Positions 27,141 through 35,240 of a stretch of DNA of 64,000 nt are shown piece by piece. The notes below the pieces were generated by a model that was not told where the DNA came from, made no database searches, and saw only the letters and a program-made list of their open reading frames with translations. The stretch is from assembly GCA_045577925.1 (NCBI GenBank), contig JAZNJH010000035.1:1-64000 (forward strand), given 5' to 3'. This stretch comes from UBA4717 sp045577925. GTDB lineage: Bacteria > Bacillota > Clostridia > Oscillospirales > CAG-272. Position 1 is the stretch's first letter; each line of letters opens with the position of its first letter. The position numbers were made by a program, and so were the translations under genes.

Positions 27141-28610
27141 TTAGTCTGCTTTTAAATATCTTTCAATTGTGGCAGCCGTGTTTTCCACTCTTGTTTTCAA
27201 GTCGTCATAATACTTCACAGCGGCATTGGCTCCCTCGATTTCCGCCATTTCGGCAGTAATCTTCTCTCTGATTGCCATTATGTAGCTTTTGGCATCATCA
27301 CAGCGCACAAGCAGTTTCTCATAATAACGACGGCGCTCCGATTTTGCCGCCGCAACCGCTTTTTTACTGTGCGAAGAAATGTCTGCACCCGCAAGAAGCA
27401 TTGGAATCAAAAGTGCCAAAGCGACGACAATCTTTAAAATTACCGCAAAAGGAATCAGCAGCTGGATCAGATATGTGATCACAGTAAAGACAACGACCGC
27501 TACGATACCTACGACAAAGCCCCCATAACCAGCGCCAACGAAAAAGATAATAATCCAAAGAATTCCAAGTATCGGTCCCTCTGCACCCACAAAAAATGCA
27601 TCTACCGCAGGGTGAAAAGCAACAAGTACCGCCAGAGCAAGTGACAGAAGCATAATGACGATATGAAAGAAAATATTCCTTGACGGAATTTTCGGTGCGT
27701 TCTGCAAATCGTAACGGATACTTTTAACACGACTTCCGATTTCGCCCTGTGCAGAGTTTTTGAGATAGAAATTTTTCATCTGTGCCAGAAGTCTGCCCGA
27801 GGTTTCTCTGCTATCATCAAGCCACAAAAGCTTCTCAAAGCTGTCAACATCAGTTGATGAAAAATTCCTTTCAAGGCTTTTTACAAGTTTTTTTCGTTTT
27901 TCAGGCGAATATGTATCGGTTTTAACCTCGATTTTGATTTCTTCGGGAGTTTTTTTGCTAAGCTCCTCCTTGTAAGGATCTTTTTTCTCAATCTTTTGAT
28001 ACTTTTCTGCCGTTTGTTCAACAAACTCGCATTTTACGAGTATATATAGGCAGTAAAGATCAATTGCCCCCTTAACCGCTTCAATTATTTCGGGGGTTTC
28101 TTCCCCGTCAAGTATAGAAAACTGCGGTTTTAAGGCTGAAAGCGCCTCGGCGTGTCCCCTGAACAATGCTGCTTTCTTTTGCACTTCTGTTAATATTTCT
28201 TCAATCTTCTGATAATCCGGTAAAGATTTGTCCATTTCCGTCGAAACCGTTTCTGCGAGAGTTAACGTTTCAGCGATAAATGCGCCAAGTTCGCCTTCTT
28301 TATCAAGTTTTTTGTCTTGATTAGCGATGGCAAATTCTCTTGATAAACTAATCAGAATGCTCGCATCGGCTTTTTCAAGTTTTTCGGTAGAGTTGCCCTT
28401 TATTACAAGATATTTTTCATAAGCATTGATTTTTTTAGTTGATGGGCGCTCATCCAGCATAGCATTAAGGCATTCAAGCATACCCGCAACAGAAAGGGTA
28501 GTTGCTTCTTGGGGTGTTATTTCACCCTCTTTGATTTTTTTGTGTGCTTCAAAAACAGGCAGCTTGTAATAAGCTTCTCCCGTGCCGCCGAATTTATCCA
28601 GATATGACAT
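27141..28610 (-). CDS. Uncharacterised coiled-coil membrane protein
   Basis: ATG 28610 has a clear GGAGG site, giving 489 residues (an upstream ATG at 28658 lacks one). The first 300 residues are charged and helix-rich with likely coiled coils; residues about 314-411 hold three or four hydrophobic segments, one very glycine/valine-rich; the last 78 residues are again helical and charged. No enzyme motif was seen. The layout resembles membrane-anchored scaffold or stress proteins, but I cannot assign a family. It stands alone between two near-identical terminators. Confidence 0.7.
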   Translation of the reverse strand: MSYLDKFGGTGEAYYKLPVFEAHKKIKEGEITPQEATTLSVAGMLECLNAMLDERPSTKKINAYEKYLVIKGNSTEKLEKADASILISLSREFAIANQDKKLDKEGELGAFIAETLTLAETVSTEMDKSLPDYQKIEEILTEVQKKAALFRGHAEALSALKPQFSILDGEETPEIIEAVKGAIDLYCLYILVKCEFVEQTAEKYQKIEKKDPYKEELSKKTPEEIKIEVKTDTYSPEKRKKLVKSLERNFSSTDVDSFEKLLWLDDSRETSGRLLAQMKNFYLKNSAQGEIGSRVKSIRYDLQNAPKIPSRNIFFHIVIMLLSLALAVLVAFHPAVDAFFVGAEGPILGILWIIIFFVGAGYGGFVVGIVAVVVFTVITYLIQLLIPFAVILKIVVALALLIPMLLAGADISSHSKKAVAAAKSERRRYYEKLLVRCDDAKSYIMAIREKITAEMAEIEGANAAVKYYDDLKTRVENTAATIERYLKAD

Positions 28611-28718
28611 ATATTCCTCCAATTTAATCAAGTAAAAATATTGTAGCAAAAAAGGCAAATTTTGTCAATAACAGTTTTATCAAACCCAAATATAAGAAGC
28701 TTTCAGAACTAGTACACA

Positions 28719-28752
28719 AAAACGCTCATCTTTTACAGATGAGCGTTTTTTA
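28719..28752 (-). terminator. Terminator of spoIVB
   Basis: AACGCTCATC and GATGAGCGTT form a 10-bp stem followed on the minus strand by Ts, directly behind the spoIVB stop codon. Confidence 0.85.
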
Positions 28753-28753
28753 T

Positions 28754-29761
28754 TTACCCTGCTTCAGAAAGCATATTCTCAATTAAAATCCCGTATCCGC
28801 GCGTTGGGTCACCGACAAGTACGTGAGTTACCGCACCGACAAGCTTGCCATCCTGAATGATCGGGCTGCCGCTCATTCCCTGCACTATACCGCCCGTTTT
28901 TTCAAGTAATGCCTTGTCCGTCACGCAGACGATAAAGTTTTTGCTCGACTTTCCCTCTCTGTCGATTGACGACAGCATTACCGTGTACTCTCTCGGACCT
29001 TCGTTATCAAGCGTGCATATGATCTTCGCTTCGCCCTCGTGTATATCTCCCCGTGTACCGATTTCAACGGGAGTGGTTCCCTGCGGAAGCTCGGTTATCA
29101 CACCGTAGACTCCCGTATTGCTGTTTTTCGTGAGCGAGCCGAGCTTATTTGTGCCGAGACTTCCTCTGATCTCTCCCGGAGCACCGGCAAGTCCCCGCTT
29201 GATGCCGTTTATAGTTACATTCATCACACTTCCGCGTAAAAGAGGAAGAAGCTTTCCTGTATCACAGTCGCATATACCGTGACCAAGTCCTGCAAACTCT
29301 CCCGTATCAGGATTTATATACGTGACAGTTCCGACTCCTGCCGTATTGTCCCTCAGCCACAAGCCTGCTCTGTATTTGCCGTCAGGCGACTTTGCCGGGG
29401 TAAGTGTCAGCGACAGTATCTGATCGCCCCGTTGAACCGTCAGTACAAGCGGGCTGCCGCCGCTTTTAGCAACTGCTTCTGACACAGCTGTGGCCGATGC
29501 CACCTTTTTATTGTTTACGTGAGTTATTATATCCTTTATATTTATACCGGCGCTCTCTGCAGGAGACACGGTGCCCGACTCACACACGATCTCCTCTATT
29601 GCCGAAACTATAACGCCGTCTGTATAAAATTTAACGCCGAACGGCATACCGCCCGGACACACCTTTGTATTTTCCGCCGCACTTACACCCAAAGCAGAGC
29701 TTGCCATGATTATCATGGCAAGTATCAGCGAAGCTATCCTTTTATTATATATTTTCGTCAT
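28754..29761 (-). CDS. spoIVB: SpoIVB serine peptidase
   Basis: The start at 29761 (335 residues) begins MTKIYNKRIASLILAMI, a signal/anchor. A longer frame to 29848 lacks support. A PDZ domain (about residues 60-125, AGINIKDIITHVNNKKV) is followed by an S55 peptidase with GHGICD (His) and the nucleophile in VQGMSGSPIIQDG, ending VGDPTRGYGI. SpoIVB is made in the forespore and triggers cleavage of SpoIVFA, freeing the sigma-K protease. spo0A, its usual neighbour, is not adjacent. Confidence 0.93.
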   Translation of the reverse strand: MTKIYNKRIASLILAMIIMASSALGVSAAENTKVCPGGMPFGVKFYTDGVIVSAIEEIVCESGTVSPAESAGINIKDIITHVNNKKVASATAVSEAVAKSGGSPLVLTVQRGDQILSLTLTPAKSPDGKYRAGLWLRDNTAGVGTVTYINPDTGEFAGLGHGICDCDTGKLLPLLRGSVMNVTINGIKRGLAGAPGEIRGSLGTNKLGSLTKNSNTGVYGVITELPQGTTPVEIGTRGDIHEGEAKIICTLDNEGPREYTVMLSSIDREGKSSKNFIVCVTDKALLEKTGGIVQGMSGSPIIQDGKLVGAVTHVLVGDPTRGYGILIENMLSEAG

Positions 29762-29925
29762 TTTTACACCGTTTCTCCGACAAGTTTTTTCGCACCAAAC
29801 CGTGTGCTTTATTATTTTTGCTTGCAGAGATTTTTTTATGTAAGACAAAATCCGTCAAAATGGCAAAATTCGCACTCGTATATTTTCAAAATTTTTCCAT
29901 TATTAAAGAAAATAATCATACCTAC

Positions 29926-29954
29926 TTGAATATATATAAGCTTTGTGCTACAAT
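29926..29954 (+). promoter_or_regulatory. Promoter of the THF-riboswitch/folT transcript
   Basis: TTGAAT and TACAAT are spaced by 17 bp, ending about 10 bp before the riboswitch. Confidence 0.7.
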
Positions 29955-29963
29955 AAAATCATA

Positions 29964-30062
29964 ACAGAGTAGAGAGAACAGCGTAAAGTGCGCAGAGGAC
30001 GGGGAGTTGCCGCTGCGACGAAAACGCACATGCGTTGCGGTTGTGCTCTCGCATCCCGCTGT
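29964..30062 (+). ncRNA. Tetrahydrofolate (THF) riboswitch
   Basis: The sequence between the promoter and folT carries the conserved blocks of the THF aptamer in order: AGAGTAGA, GCGTAAAGTG, GGGGAGTTGCC, CGACGAAAACGC, TTGCGGT and GCATCCCGCT, closing with AGAGT...CCGCTGT. Downstream, CTCCT (30081-30085) can pair with the AGGAG of the folT ribosome site (30113-30117), so control may be at translation. THF riboswitches typically repress folate uptake or synthesis genes when folate is high. Confidence 0.9.
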
Positions 30063-30125
30063 ACATATATGAGTTATTATCTCCTGTATGTAAACGGTGA
30101 AAGCTGTAATATAGGAGGTATTTTT

Positions 30126-30659
30126 ATGCAAAAAAACGCTTATCTTCGCAAGCTTGTGCTTGCCTCAATTCTTGTTGCGATGCAGATTGTTCTGTCGCGC
30201 TATATCGGAGTGCAGTCGCAGTTTTTCCAATCAAGCTTCGGCTTTGTCCCGATAGCATGCGCAAGTGCGCTGCTCGGGCCTCTTTGGGGAGCCGCAGTTG
30301 CATTTATTGCCGATTTTATCGGAGTAACCATTGCCGGAACGGGTGCTTACTTCCCTCTTTTTTCGATAAATGAGATATTATATGCGCTTATATTTGCGGC
30401 GTTTTTATATAAACGCAAGCCATCAGCGATAAAGGCCGTGCTTTGCGTTGTTGTTCAGACAATATTTGTTGCAATACCTTTAACACCGCTTTGGCTGTAT
30501 ATTTATTTTAACATTCTCGGACGTGCGGAAGCGTTTTCTGTAATATTTATGTCAAAAATAACCGCAAGCCTTATTGAGCTTCCGGTAAAAGCGGCGGTTC
30601 TTATACCGCTCTCGCTATTTGTTTTTCCGAAGCTTGAAAAACTATTCATAAAAAAATAA
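30126..30659 (+). CDS. folT: Folate ECF transporter S component
   Basis: A 177-residue membrane protein with six hydrophobic segments. LVLASILVAMQIVLSRYIGV near the start and the GFVPIACASALLGPLWGAA segment are typical for ECF S components of the folate type. It needs the shared EcfA/A'/T energy module encoded elsewhere. ATG 30126 has an AGGAGG site. The THF riboswitch and the following folC support folate as substrate. Confidence 0.92.
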   Translation: MQKNAYLRKLVLASILVAMQIVLSRYIGVQSQFFQSSFGFVPIACASALLGPLWGAAVAFIADFIGVTIAGTGAYFPLFSINEILYALIFAAFLYKRKPSAIKAVLCVVVQTIFVAIPLTPLWLYIYFNILGRAEAFSVIFMSKITASLIELPVKAAVLIPLSLFVFPKLEKLFIKK

Positions 30660-30680
30660 TATCCTAACGAGGACACGAAG

Positions 30681-30708
30681 CGGAGCGACGAGGGCGTCGC
30701 TCCCTACA
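30681..30708 (-). repeat. GTAGGG REP-like hairpin, type A
   Basis: On the minus strand TGTAGGG is followed by a perfect 9-bp hairpin (GGAGCGACG with CGTCGCTCC, 4-nt loop). It lies between folT and folC and shares its head with the hairpins at 38247, 38451, 43581, 43630, 44397 and 47759. Confidence 0.75.
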
Positions 30709-30772
30709 ATATAATTCCCAATATTACCCATATTTAAAAGTTTTTTGAAGGGAGCGCAAGGGAAACAAAACC

Positions 30773-32005
30773 ATGAAATACGATAAACACGGTTTTAATA
30801 ACGTAATAAGGCTTGGACTTGAGCGGATTGAAGCTATGCTCGAGCTTTTAGGCAGGCCTGACAGGGAGCTTAAATTCGTACACGTTGCGGGTACCAACGG
30901 CAAGGGCTCAACGTGCGCTATGATTGAGGCTGCCCTTATTAATGAGGGTAAGCGTGTCGGAAAATACACTTCCCCGAATCTCGTACGGGTCAACGAGCGC
31001 ATATGCGTTGACGGTAAAATGATAAGCGATGATGACCTTGATGATGTGCTCACACGTGCAGGCGAGGCGGCAAATTCAGTCAGAGAAAAGTGTGGCGAAG
31101 AACCGACTCAATTTGAAATATGGACGGCGGCGGCTATGCTTCACTTTGCAAAAGCAGACTGCGACATCGTCGTTCTTGAAGTCGGACTCGGCGGCGAGTT
31201 TGACGCCACGAATATAATAGAAAAGTGCGAACTTGCAGTTATCTGCAAAATTGAACTCGACCATACCGCTTACCTTGGTGATACGATTGCAAAAATCGCA
31301 TCTGCAAAGTGTGGTATTATAAAGGATAATATCACTACCGGTAAGGTAGTAACTACAAACCAGACATCCGAAGCTCTTGAGGTTATACGTAAATATACCG
31401 AATCTCACGGGCACGTGCTTATTGAAGCAAAAACACCATCAGCCGATAGTTTTGACGGCATACATGAGTACTTTATATATAAAGGTAAAAAAGTACGCCT
31501 TTCACTCGGCGGCGTGTATCAGCTTGAAAATGCCGCTGTTGCTGTAAGTGCACTTGAAGCTCTGGGCGTCAGCGAAAAATCTATATGCCATGGTCTTGAA
31601 AATGCAGTCCACCATGCGCGTTTTGAGGAAATCGAAGACAGCGTTATATTTGATGGCGGGCATAATCCCGACGGTGTTCGCGCGCTGAATGCTGCGCTTG
31701 ACAGATATTTCCCGGGCAAAGAGATGAATATTATATACGCATGCATGGCTGACAAGGACGTAAAGAGCGTTCTGGATATTCTGAAAAGCGAAAATCGTAA
31801 TTTCATTTTCACAACAGTACAGGATAACCCTCGCGCTATGAGCGCTGAGGCTTTGTGCGAGCTTGCTAAGAACGAGTGCGGTATATCGGGCAGATGTGCT
31901 CCCACACTCTCTGATGCTCTTGCATTAGCCAATGGGCTAACAATAATATGCGGCTCGCTTTATTTGTATTCGGACCTGCCGCAAGATAAGTTCAAAATCT
32001 TATAA
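30773..32005 (+). CDS. folC: Folylpolyglutamate synthase / dihydrofolate synthase
   Basis: A 410-residue Mur-ligase-type enzyme with P-loop AGTNGKGST (39-47), the second-domain GLGGEFDATN and the LDHTAYLGDT signature. It adds glutamate tails to folates, keeping them in the cell and making them good cofactors; many bacterial FolCs also make dihydrofolate. It lies 113 bp behind folT with a REP-like hairpin in the gap. Co-transcription from the riboswitch is likely but the hairpin may reduce it. Confidence 0.93.
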   Translation: MKYDKHGFNNVIRLGLERIEAMLELLGRPDRELKFVHVAGTNGKGSTCAMIEAALINEGKRVGKYTSPNLVRVNERICVDGKMISDDDLDDVLTRAGEAANSVREKCGEEPTQFEIWTAAAMLHFAKADCDIVVLEVGLGGEFDATNIIEKCELAVICKIELDHTAYLGDTIAKIASAKCGIIKDNITTGKVVTTNQTSEALEVIRKYTESHGHVLIEAKTPSADSFDGIHEYFIYKGKKVRLSLGGVYQLENAAVAVSALEALGVSEKSICHGLENAVHHARFEEIEDSVIFDGGHNPDGVRALNAALDRYFPGKEMNIIYACMADKDVKSVLDILKSENRNFIFTTVQDNPRAMSAEALCELAKNECGISGRCAPTLSDALALANGLTIICGSLYLYSDLPQDKFKIL

Positions 32006-32079
32006 CCCTTACACTTTATGTATCCGTATCGGTAAATTTTATATTTGAAGATAATTTATTTGTTTTTTCAAAAAAGGTA

Positions 32080-32108
32080 TTGACAAAACAAATTATATAT
32101 GGTATCAT
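32080..32108 (+). promoter_or_regulatory. Promoter for the amino-acid ABC importer
   Basis: TTGACA and TATCAT with 17-bp spacing lie 66 bp before the binding-protein ATG. Confidence 0.8.
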
Positions 32109-32173
32109 TACTTCATCACTTCACTGCGATAAAGCAATCGCTTTGAAATAATTATCCACAAGGAGAACTTATT

Positions 32174-33025
32174 ATGAAAAAGATTCTTTCAATTTTACTC
32201 GCACTTTTAATGCTTTCACTTTCACTCGTTGCATGCGGCCCCGCAGCAGTTGATTCTGAGTCGGAAAGCGAAACAGAAACCGAAGAGATCGTTGACAATT
32301 CCAACGATGCAGCATACATTGAAGGCAAAAAAGAAATGATCATCGGTATTACATACTTCGAGCCTATGAACTATTTTGATAACGACGGAAAGCTTGTAGG
32401 TTTTGAAACAGAATTCGCAACAGCAGTTTGCGAAAAGCTCGGCGTTACCCCCGTTTTCCAGGAAATCGACTGGGGTACAAAGGAAATCGAACTTAACGCA
32501 AAGACAATCGACTGCATCTGGAACGGTATGACAATCACAGATGAGAGAAAAGCAAATATGGAAATCTCCGTTCCTTATATGAGCAACGAACAGGTTATCA
32601 TCACAAAGGCTGATTTTGCTGCAGATTATACAGAAGCAGGCTCACTCAAGGGCAAGATCGTTGTTGCTGAAGCAGGTTCCGCCGGCGAAGAGCTTGCAAC
32701 AAGCGATGCTTTCTTTGAAGGCGCTGACTTCACAGCTGTTGACACAATGGCTAAGGCAATCATGGAAGTTGCGGCAGGTACTGCTGACGCATGTGTTGTT
32801 GACTACATCACAGCTCTTGGCATGATCGGAAGCGGCACTGACTACGAAAACCTCGTTAAGGTTGACGGTGTTGAGTTTGCAAAGGAAGAATACGGTATCG
32901 CATTCAGAAAGGGCAGCGACATGACAGCCAAGGTTAACGCGGCTATCGCTGAGCTTTACAACGACGGCACTATCCTCGACATCGCTGAGTGGTACTCGCT
33001 CGAAACACAGATCATAGCTCAGTAA
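32174..33025 (+). CDS. Polar amino-acid ABC transporter, substrate-binding lipoprotein
   Basis: A 283-residue exported lipoprotein: signal peptide with lipobox LVACG near residue 21, a Ser/Glu-rich linker, then a family-3 solute-binding fold (IIGITYFEPMNYFDNDGKLVGFETEFA; NGMTITDERKANMEISVPY; DACVVDYITALGM; YGIAFRKGSD). Glu/Gln/Cys/Arg/His are possible ligands; no ligand can be fixed. It is followed by the matching permease and ATPase. Confidence 0.92.
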   Translation: MKKILSILLALLMLSLSLVACGPAAVDSESESETETEEIVDNSNDAAYIEGKKEMIIGITYFEPMNYFDNDGKLVGFETEFATAVCEKLGVTPVFQEIDWGTKEIELNAKTIDCIWNGMTITDERKANMEISVPYMSNEQVIITKADFAADYTEAGSLKGKIVVAEAGSAGEELATSDAFFEGADFTAVDTMAKAIMEVAAGTADACVVDYITALGMIGSGTDYENLVKVDGVEFAKEEYGIAFRKGSDMTAKVNAAIAELYNDGTILDIAEWYSLETQIIAQ

Positions 33026-33048
33026 CAGGACTCACATTTCGCAAAAAT

Positions 33049-33079
33049 AAAAAGGATTCGGCCAAAGCCGAATCCTTTT
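33049..33079 (+). terminator. Attenuating hairpin between binding protein and permease
   Basis: AAAGGATTCGG and CCGAATCCTTT form an 11-bp stem followed by Ts. It lies between genes of one transporter and probably makes the binding protein more abundant than the permease. Confidence 0.75.
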
Positions 33080-33104
33080 GCTTGCATAAAGGTACGGTAT
33101 ACAT

Positions 33105-33857
33105 ATGAATCCCACTTTTACAACCATAACTCTTAATCTGCTTGAGAGCTTCGGTCAGAATCTGCTGTTATTCTTTATAACACTTGCTCTGGCAATACCG
33201 CTCGGACTTCTGATATGCTTCGGCTCGATGTCAAAGTTCCGCCCGTTTGCGTGGCTTATGCGTACCGGGAAAGTAGCAGAAACAATTGAAAAGCGAGATC
33301 GCAAAATAGCCGCATGGATACTTAGAATAATTGTAGACTTCAAGCCTATTGCGCTGATAACCCGTCTTTTCGTATGGGTGATCCGCGGCACTCCCCTGCT
33401 TTTACAGTTATTTATCGTTTTCTACGTTCCCGGACTTGTCTTCGGTATTCCCATGAGGCAGAGAATGATAGCCGCCGTAGTGGCTTTCGTTATAAATTAT
33501 GCCGCATACTTTTCGGAAATATACCGAGGGGGTATAGAGAGTATGCCGCATGGTCAGTATGAGGCGGCTCAGGTTCTCGGCATGACTAAAACGCAGGTCT
33601 TCTTCAAGGTAATACTTATGCAGGTGGTAAAACGCATAGTACCGCCGATGAGCAACGAGATAATCACGCTTGTTAAAGACACTTCTCTTGCGCGTACTAT
33701 TGCTGTTCCCGAGATACTCAAAGCCGCAGAACGCTACACGTCCGACGGTCTTATCTGGCCTCTCTTTTATACGGGATTATTCTTCCTTATATTCAACGGA
33801 CTTGTAACGATAGTTCTAGAAAAGATAGAAAAGAAATTTAGTTACTACAAAAGTTAA
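33105..33857 (+). CDS. Polar amino-acid ABC transporter, permease
   Basis: A 250-residue His/Glu/Gln/Arg/opine-family permease. The stretch WVIRGTPLLLQLFIVFYVPG and the cytoplasmic EAA loop YEAAQVLGMTKTQVFFKVILMQ are diagnostic. An insertion of about 25 residues (around 60-85) lengthens the loop after the first membrane segment relative to short homologues. It is the membrane channel for the preceding binding protein. Confidence 0.92.
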   Translation: MNPTFTTITLNLLESFGQNLLLFFITLALAIPLGLLICFGSMSKFRPFAWLMRTGKVAETIEKRDRKIAAWILRIIVDFKPIALITRLFVWVIRGTPLLLQLFIVFYVPGLVFGIPMRQRMIAAVVAFVINYAAYFSEIYRGGIESMPHGQYEAAQVLGMTKTQVFFKVILMQVVKRIVPPMSNEIITLVKDTSLARTIAVPEILKAAERYTSDGLIWPLFYTGLFFLIFNGLVTIVLEKIEKKFSYYKS

Positions 33858-33965
33858 GTGTCTGACGACACTTAACTTATACAAGGAGCCGCAAAGCGGC
33901 ACCTTGTGATAATCTTGATCTGACCTCATAACTTTTACAATGAGCCGCAAAGCGGCACCTTGTGA
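33851..33965. repeat. Perfect hairpin followed by a duplicated 39-nt hairpin unit
   Basis: AAGTTAAGTGTC and GACACTTAACTT (33851-33878) form a 12-bp perfect hairpin. A 39-nt unit with core GAGCCGCAAAGCGGCACCTTG occurs at 33871-33909 and again at 33927-33965 with three or four mismatches. The array lies between permease and ATPase genes. Confidence 0.7.
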
Positions 33966-34009
33966 AATGCATGATCAAACTATTCACTCAAACAGAAAAG
34001 GATAACAGT

Positions 34010-34798
34010 ATGCTTGAAGTATACGATATACGAAAAAGCTTCGGTAAAACCGAAGTGTTAAAAGGAATAAACTTCAAACTCGAAGAAGGTAAGGTTCTTG
34101 TAATACTCGGCTCGTCAGGTAGCGGCAAGACAACACTTCTCCGCTCGCTCAACTTTCTTGAAACTCCCGACAGCGGTAAAATTATAGTTGACGGCGAAAC
34201 GATATTCGACGCGTCTGCGCCTGAACTTTCAGATACGCAGAAAAGACTGAACAGACTAAAATTCGGGCTCGTTTTTCAATCGTTCAATCTCTTCCCTCAG
34301 TACAGCGTGCTGAAGAACGTCACCCTTGCAGACGAAATGCTTCAAAAGGAGCTTCTCAGAGCTAAAAAAGGGAGACTTTCGCACGCTGATAAAGCAGAGA
34401 TCGCCGCAGAATGTGATAGAAAAGCAAAAGCACTGCTTTCAAGTGTTGGTCTATCAGATAAAGCCGACTCATATCCCTGTGAGCTTTCCGGCGGTCAGCA
34501 GCAGCGTGCCGCAATAGCACGTGCGCTTGCGCTTTCACCGAGTATTCTCTGCTTTGACGAGCCTACAAGTGCACTCGACCCCGAGCTTACACAAGAGGTA
34601 CTCAAGGTTATCCGCTCGCTCAAGAATCAGGGCAGAACGATGATAGTAGTCACTCACGAAATGGAGTTTGCAGAGCACGTTGGCGATCACATTATATTTA
34701 TGGCAAACGGAGTTATCGAAGAAGAAGGAACCCCCGAGGAAATATTCCATTCTCCCAAAAGCCCTGCACTTCAAAGCTTCCTCGCTCATACGAAGTAA
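34010..34798 (+). CDS. Polar amino-acid ABC transporter, ATP-binding protein
   Basis: The ATG at 34010 (262 residues) fits the family N-terminus MLEVYDIRKSF; a frame from 33962 adds an unlikely leader that lies in the repeat. Walker A GSSGSGKTT, Q-loop FQSFNLFPQ, signature LSGGQQQRAAIARAL, Walker B ILCFDEP and the H-switch THEME are all present. A loop (about 100-130) is longer and more basic than usual. It drives the importer. Confidence 0.93.
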   Translation: MLEVYDIRKSFGKTEVLKGINFKLEEGKVLVILGSSGSGKTTLLRSLNFLETPDSGKIIVDGETIFDASAPELSDTQKRLNRLKFGLVFQSFNLFPQYSVLKNVTLADEMLQKELLRAKKGRLSHADKAEIAAECDRKAKALLSSVGLSDKADSYPCELSGGQQQRAAIARALALSPSILCFDEPTSALDPELTQEVLKVIRSLKNQGRTMIVVTHEMEFAEHVGDHIIFMANGVIEEEGTPEEIFHSPKSPALQSFLAHTK

Positions 34799-34874
34799 AC
34801 AGAGCGAAAAAAGTTCTGAATTTTATCAATTTTTCTGTGATTTTTCACAAAATTCCATTTTCAAGTTTATTTTA

Positions 34875-34903
34875 TTGACAAAATTCAAGAAATATAGTAA
34901 AAT
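34875..34903 (+). promoter_or_regulatory. Promoter of the T-box leader
   Basis: TTGACA and TAAAAT with a 17-bp spacer directly precede the T-box. Confidence 0.8.
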
Positions 34904-34913
34904 AACCACATAA

Positions 34914-35192
34914 GGCAGTGACCGGAAATAAGTAAGCAAATGCGATTTCTTTCAGAGAGCCGTTGTTTGGTGCAAAACGGCAGAATAACATAGTCCGAAT
35001 ACATTCCGAGAGCCGCACACCGAAAAAAGCAAGTCTTTGAGTAGGCTGTGACGGGATTCCGCCCGTTATAGCGGTGAGGCATTGAGTGAGCTTATCACGT
35101 GTGCCCGATAAGGCTGCTTTGGTAACAAAGCAGTAAACTGAGGTGGTACCGCGGATCATATCCGTCCTCTTTCGAGAGGACGGATTTTTTTG
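34914..35192 (+). ncRNA. T-box leader, probable tyrosine specificity
   Basis: The leader contains the canonical T-box sequence GAGGTGGTACCGCGG (35140-35154), followed by a terminator hairpin ATCCGTCCTC/GAGGACGGAT and a T run. Stem I carries the AGAGAGCCG motif. The specifier loop has AGTA on its 5' side and GAATACA on its 3' side, closed by CGGAA/TTCCG, so the codon read is most likely TAC (Tyr). Uncharged tRNA would open the terminator and allow transport gene expression. Confidence 0.88.
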
Positions 35193-35240
35193 TCCTCTTT
35201 AAAATACAGTGCACCGCATGGTGCAGAAAGGACAAAATAA

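Noticed and set aside
29988..30125. Upstream extension of folT to a start at 29988
   Set aside because: It would translate the THF riboswitch; the ATG at 30126 has an AGGAGG site and starts with the family N-terminus.
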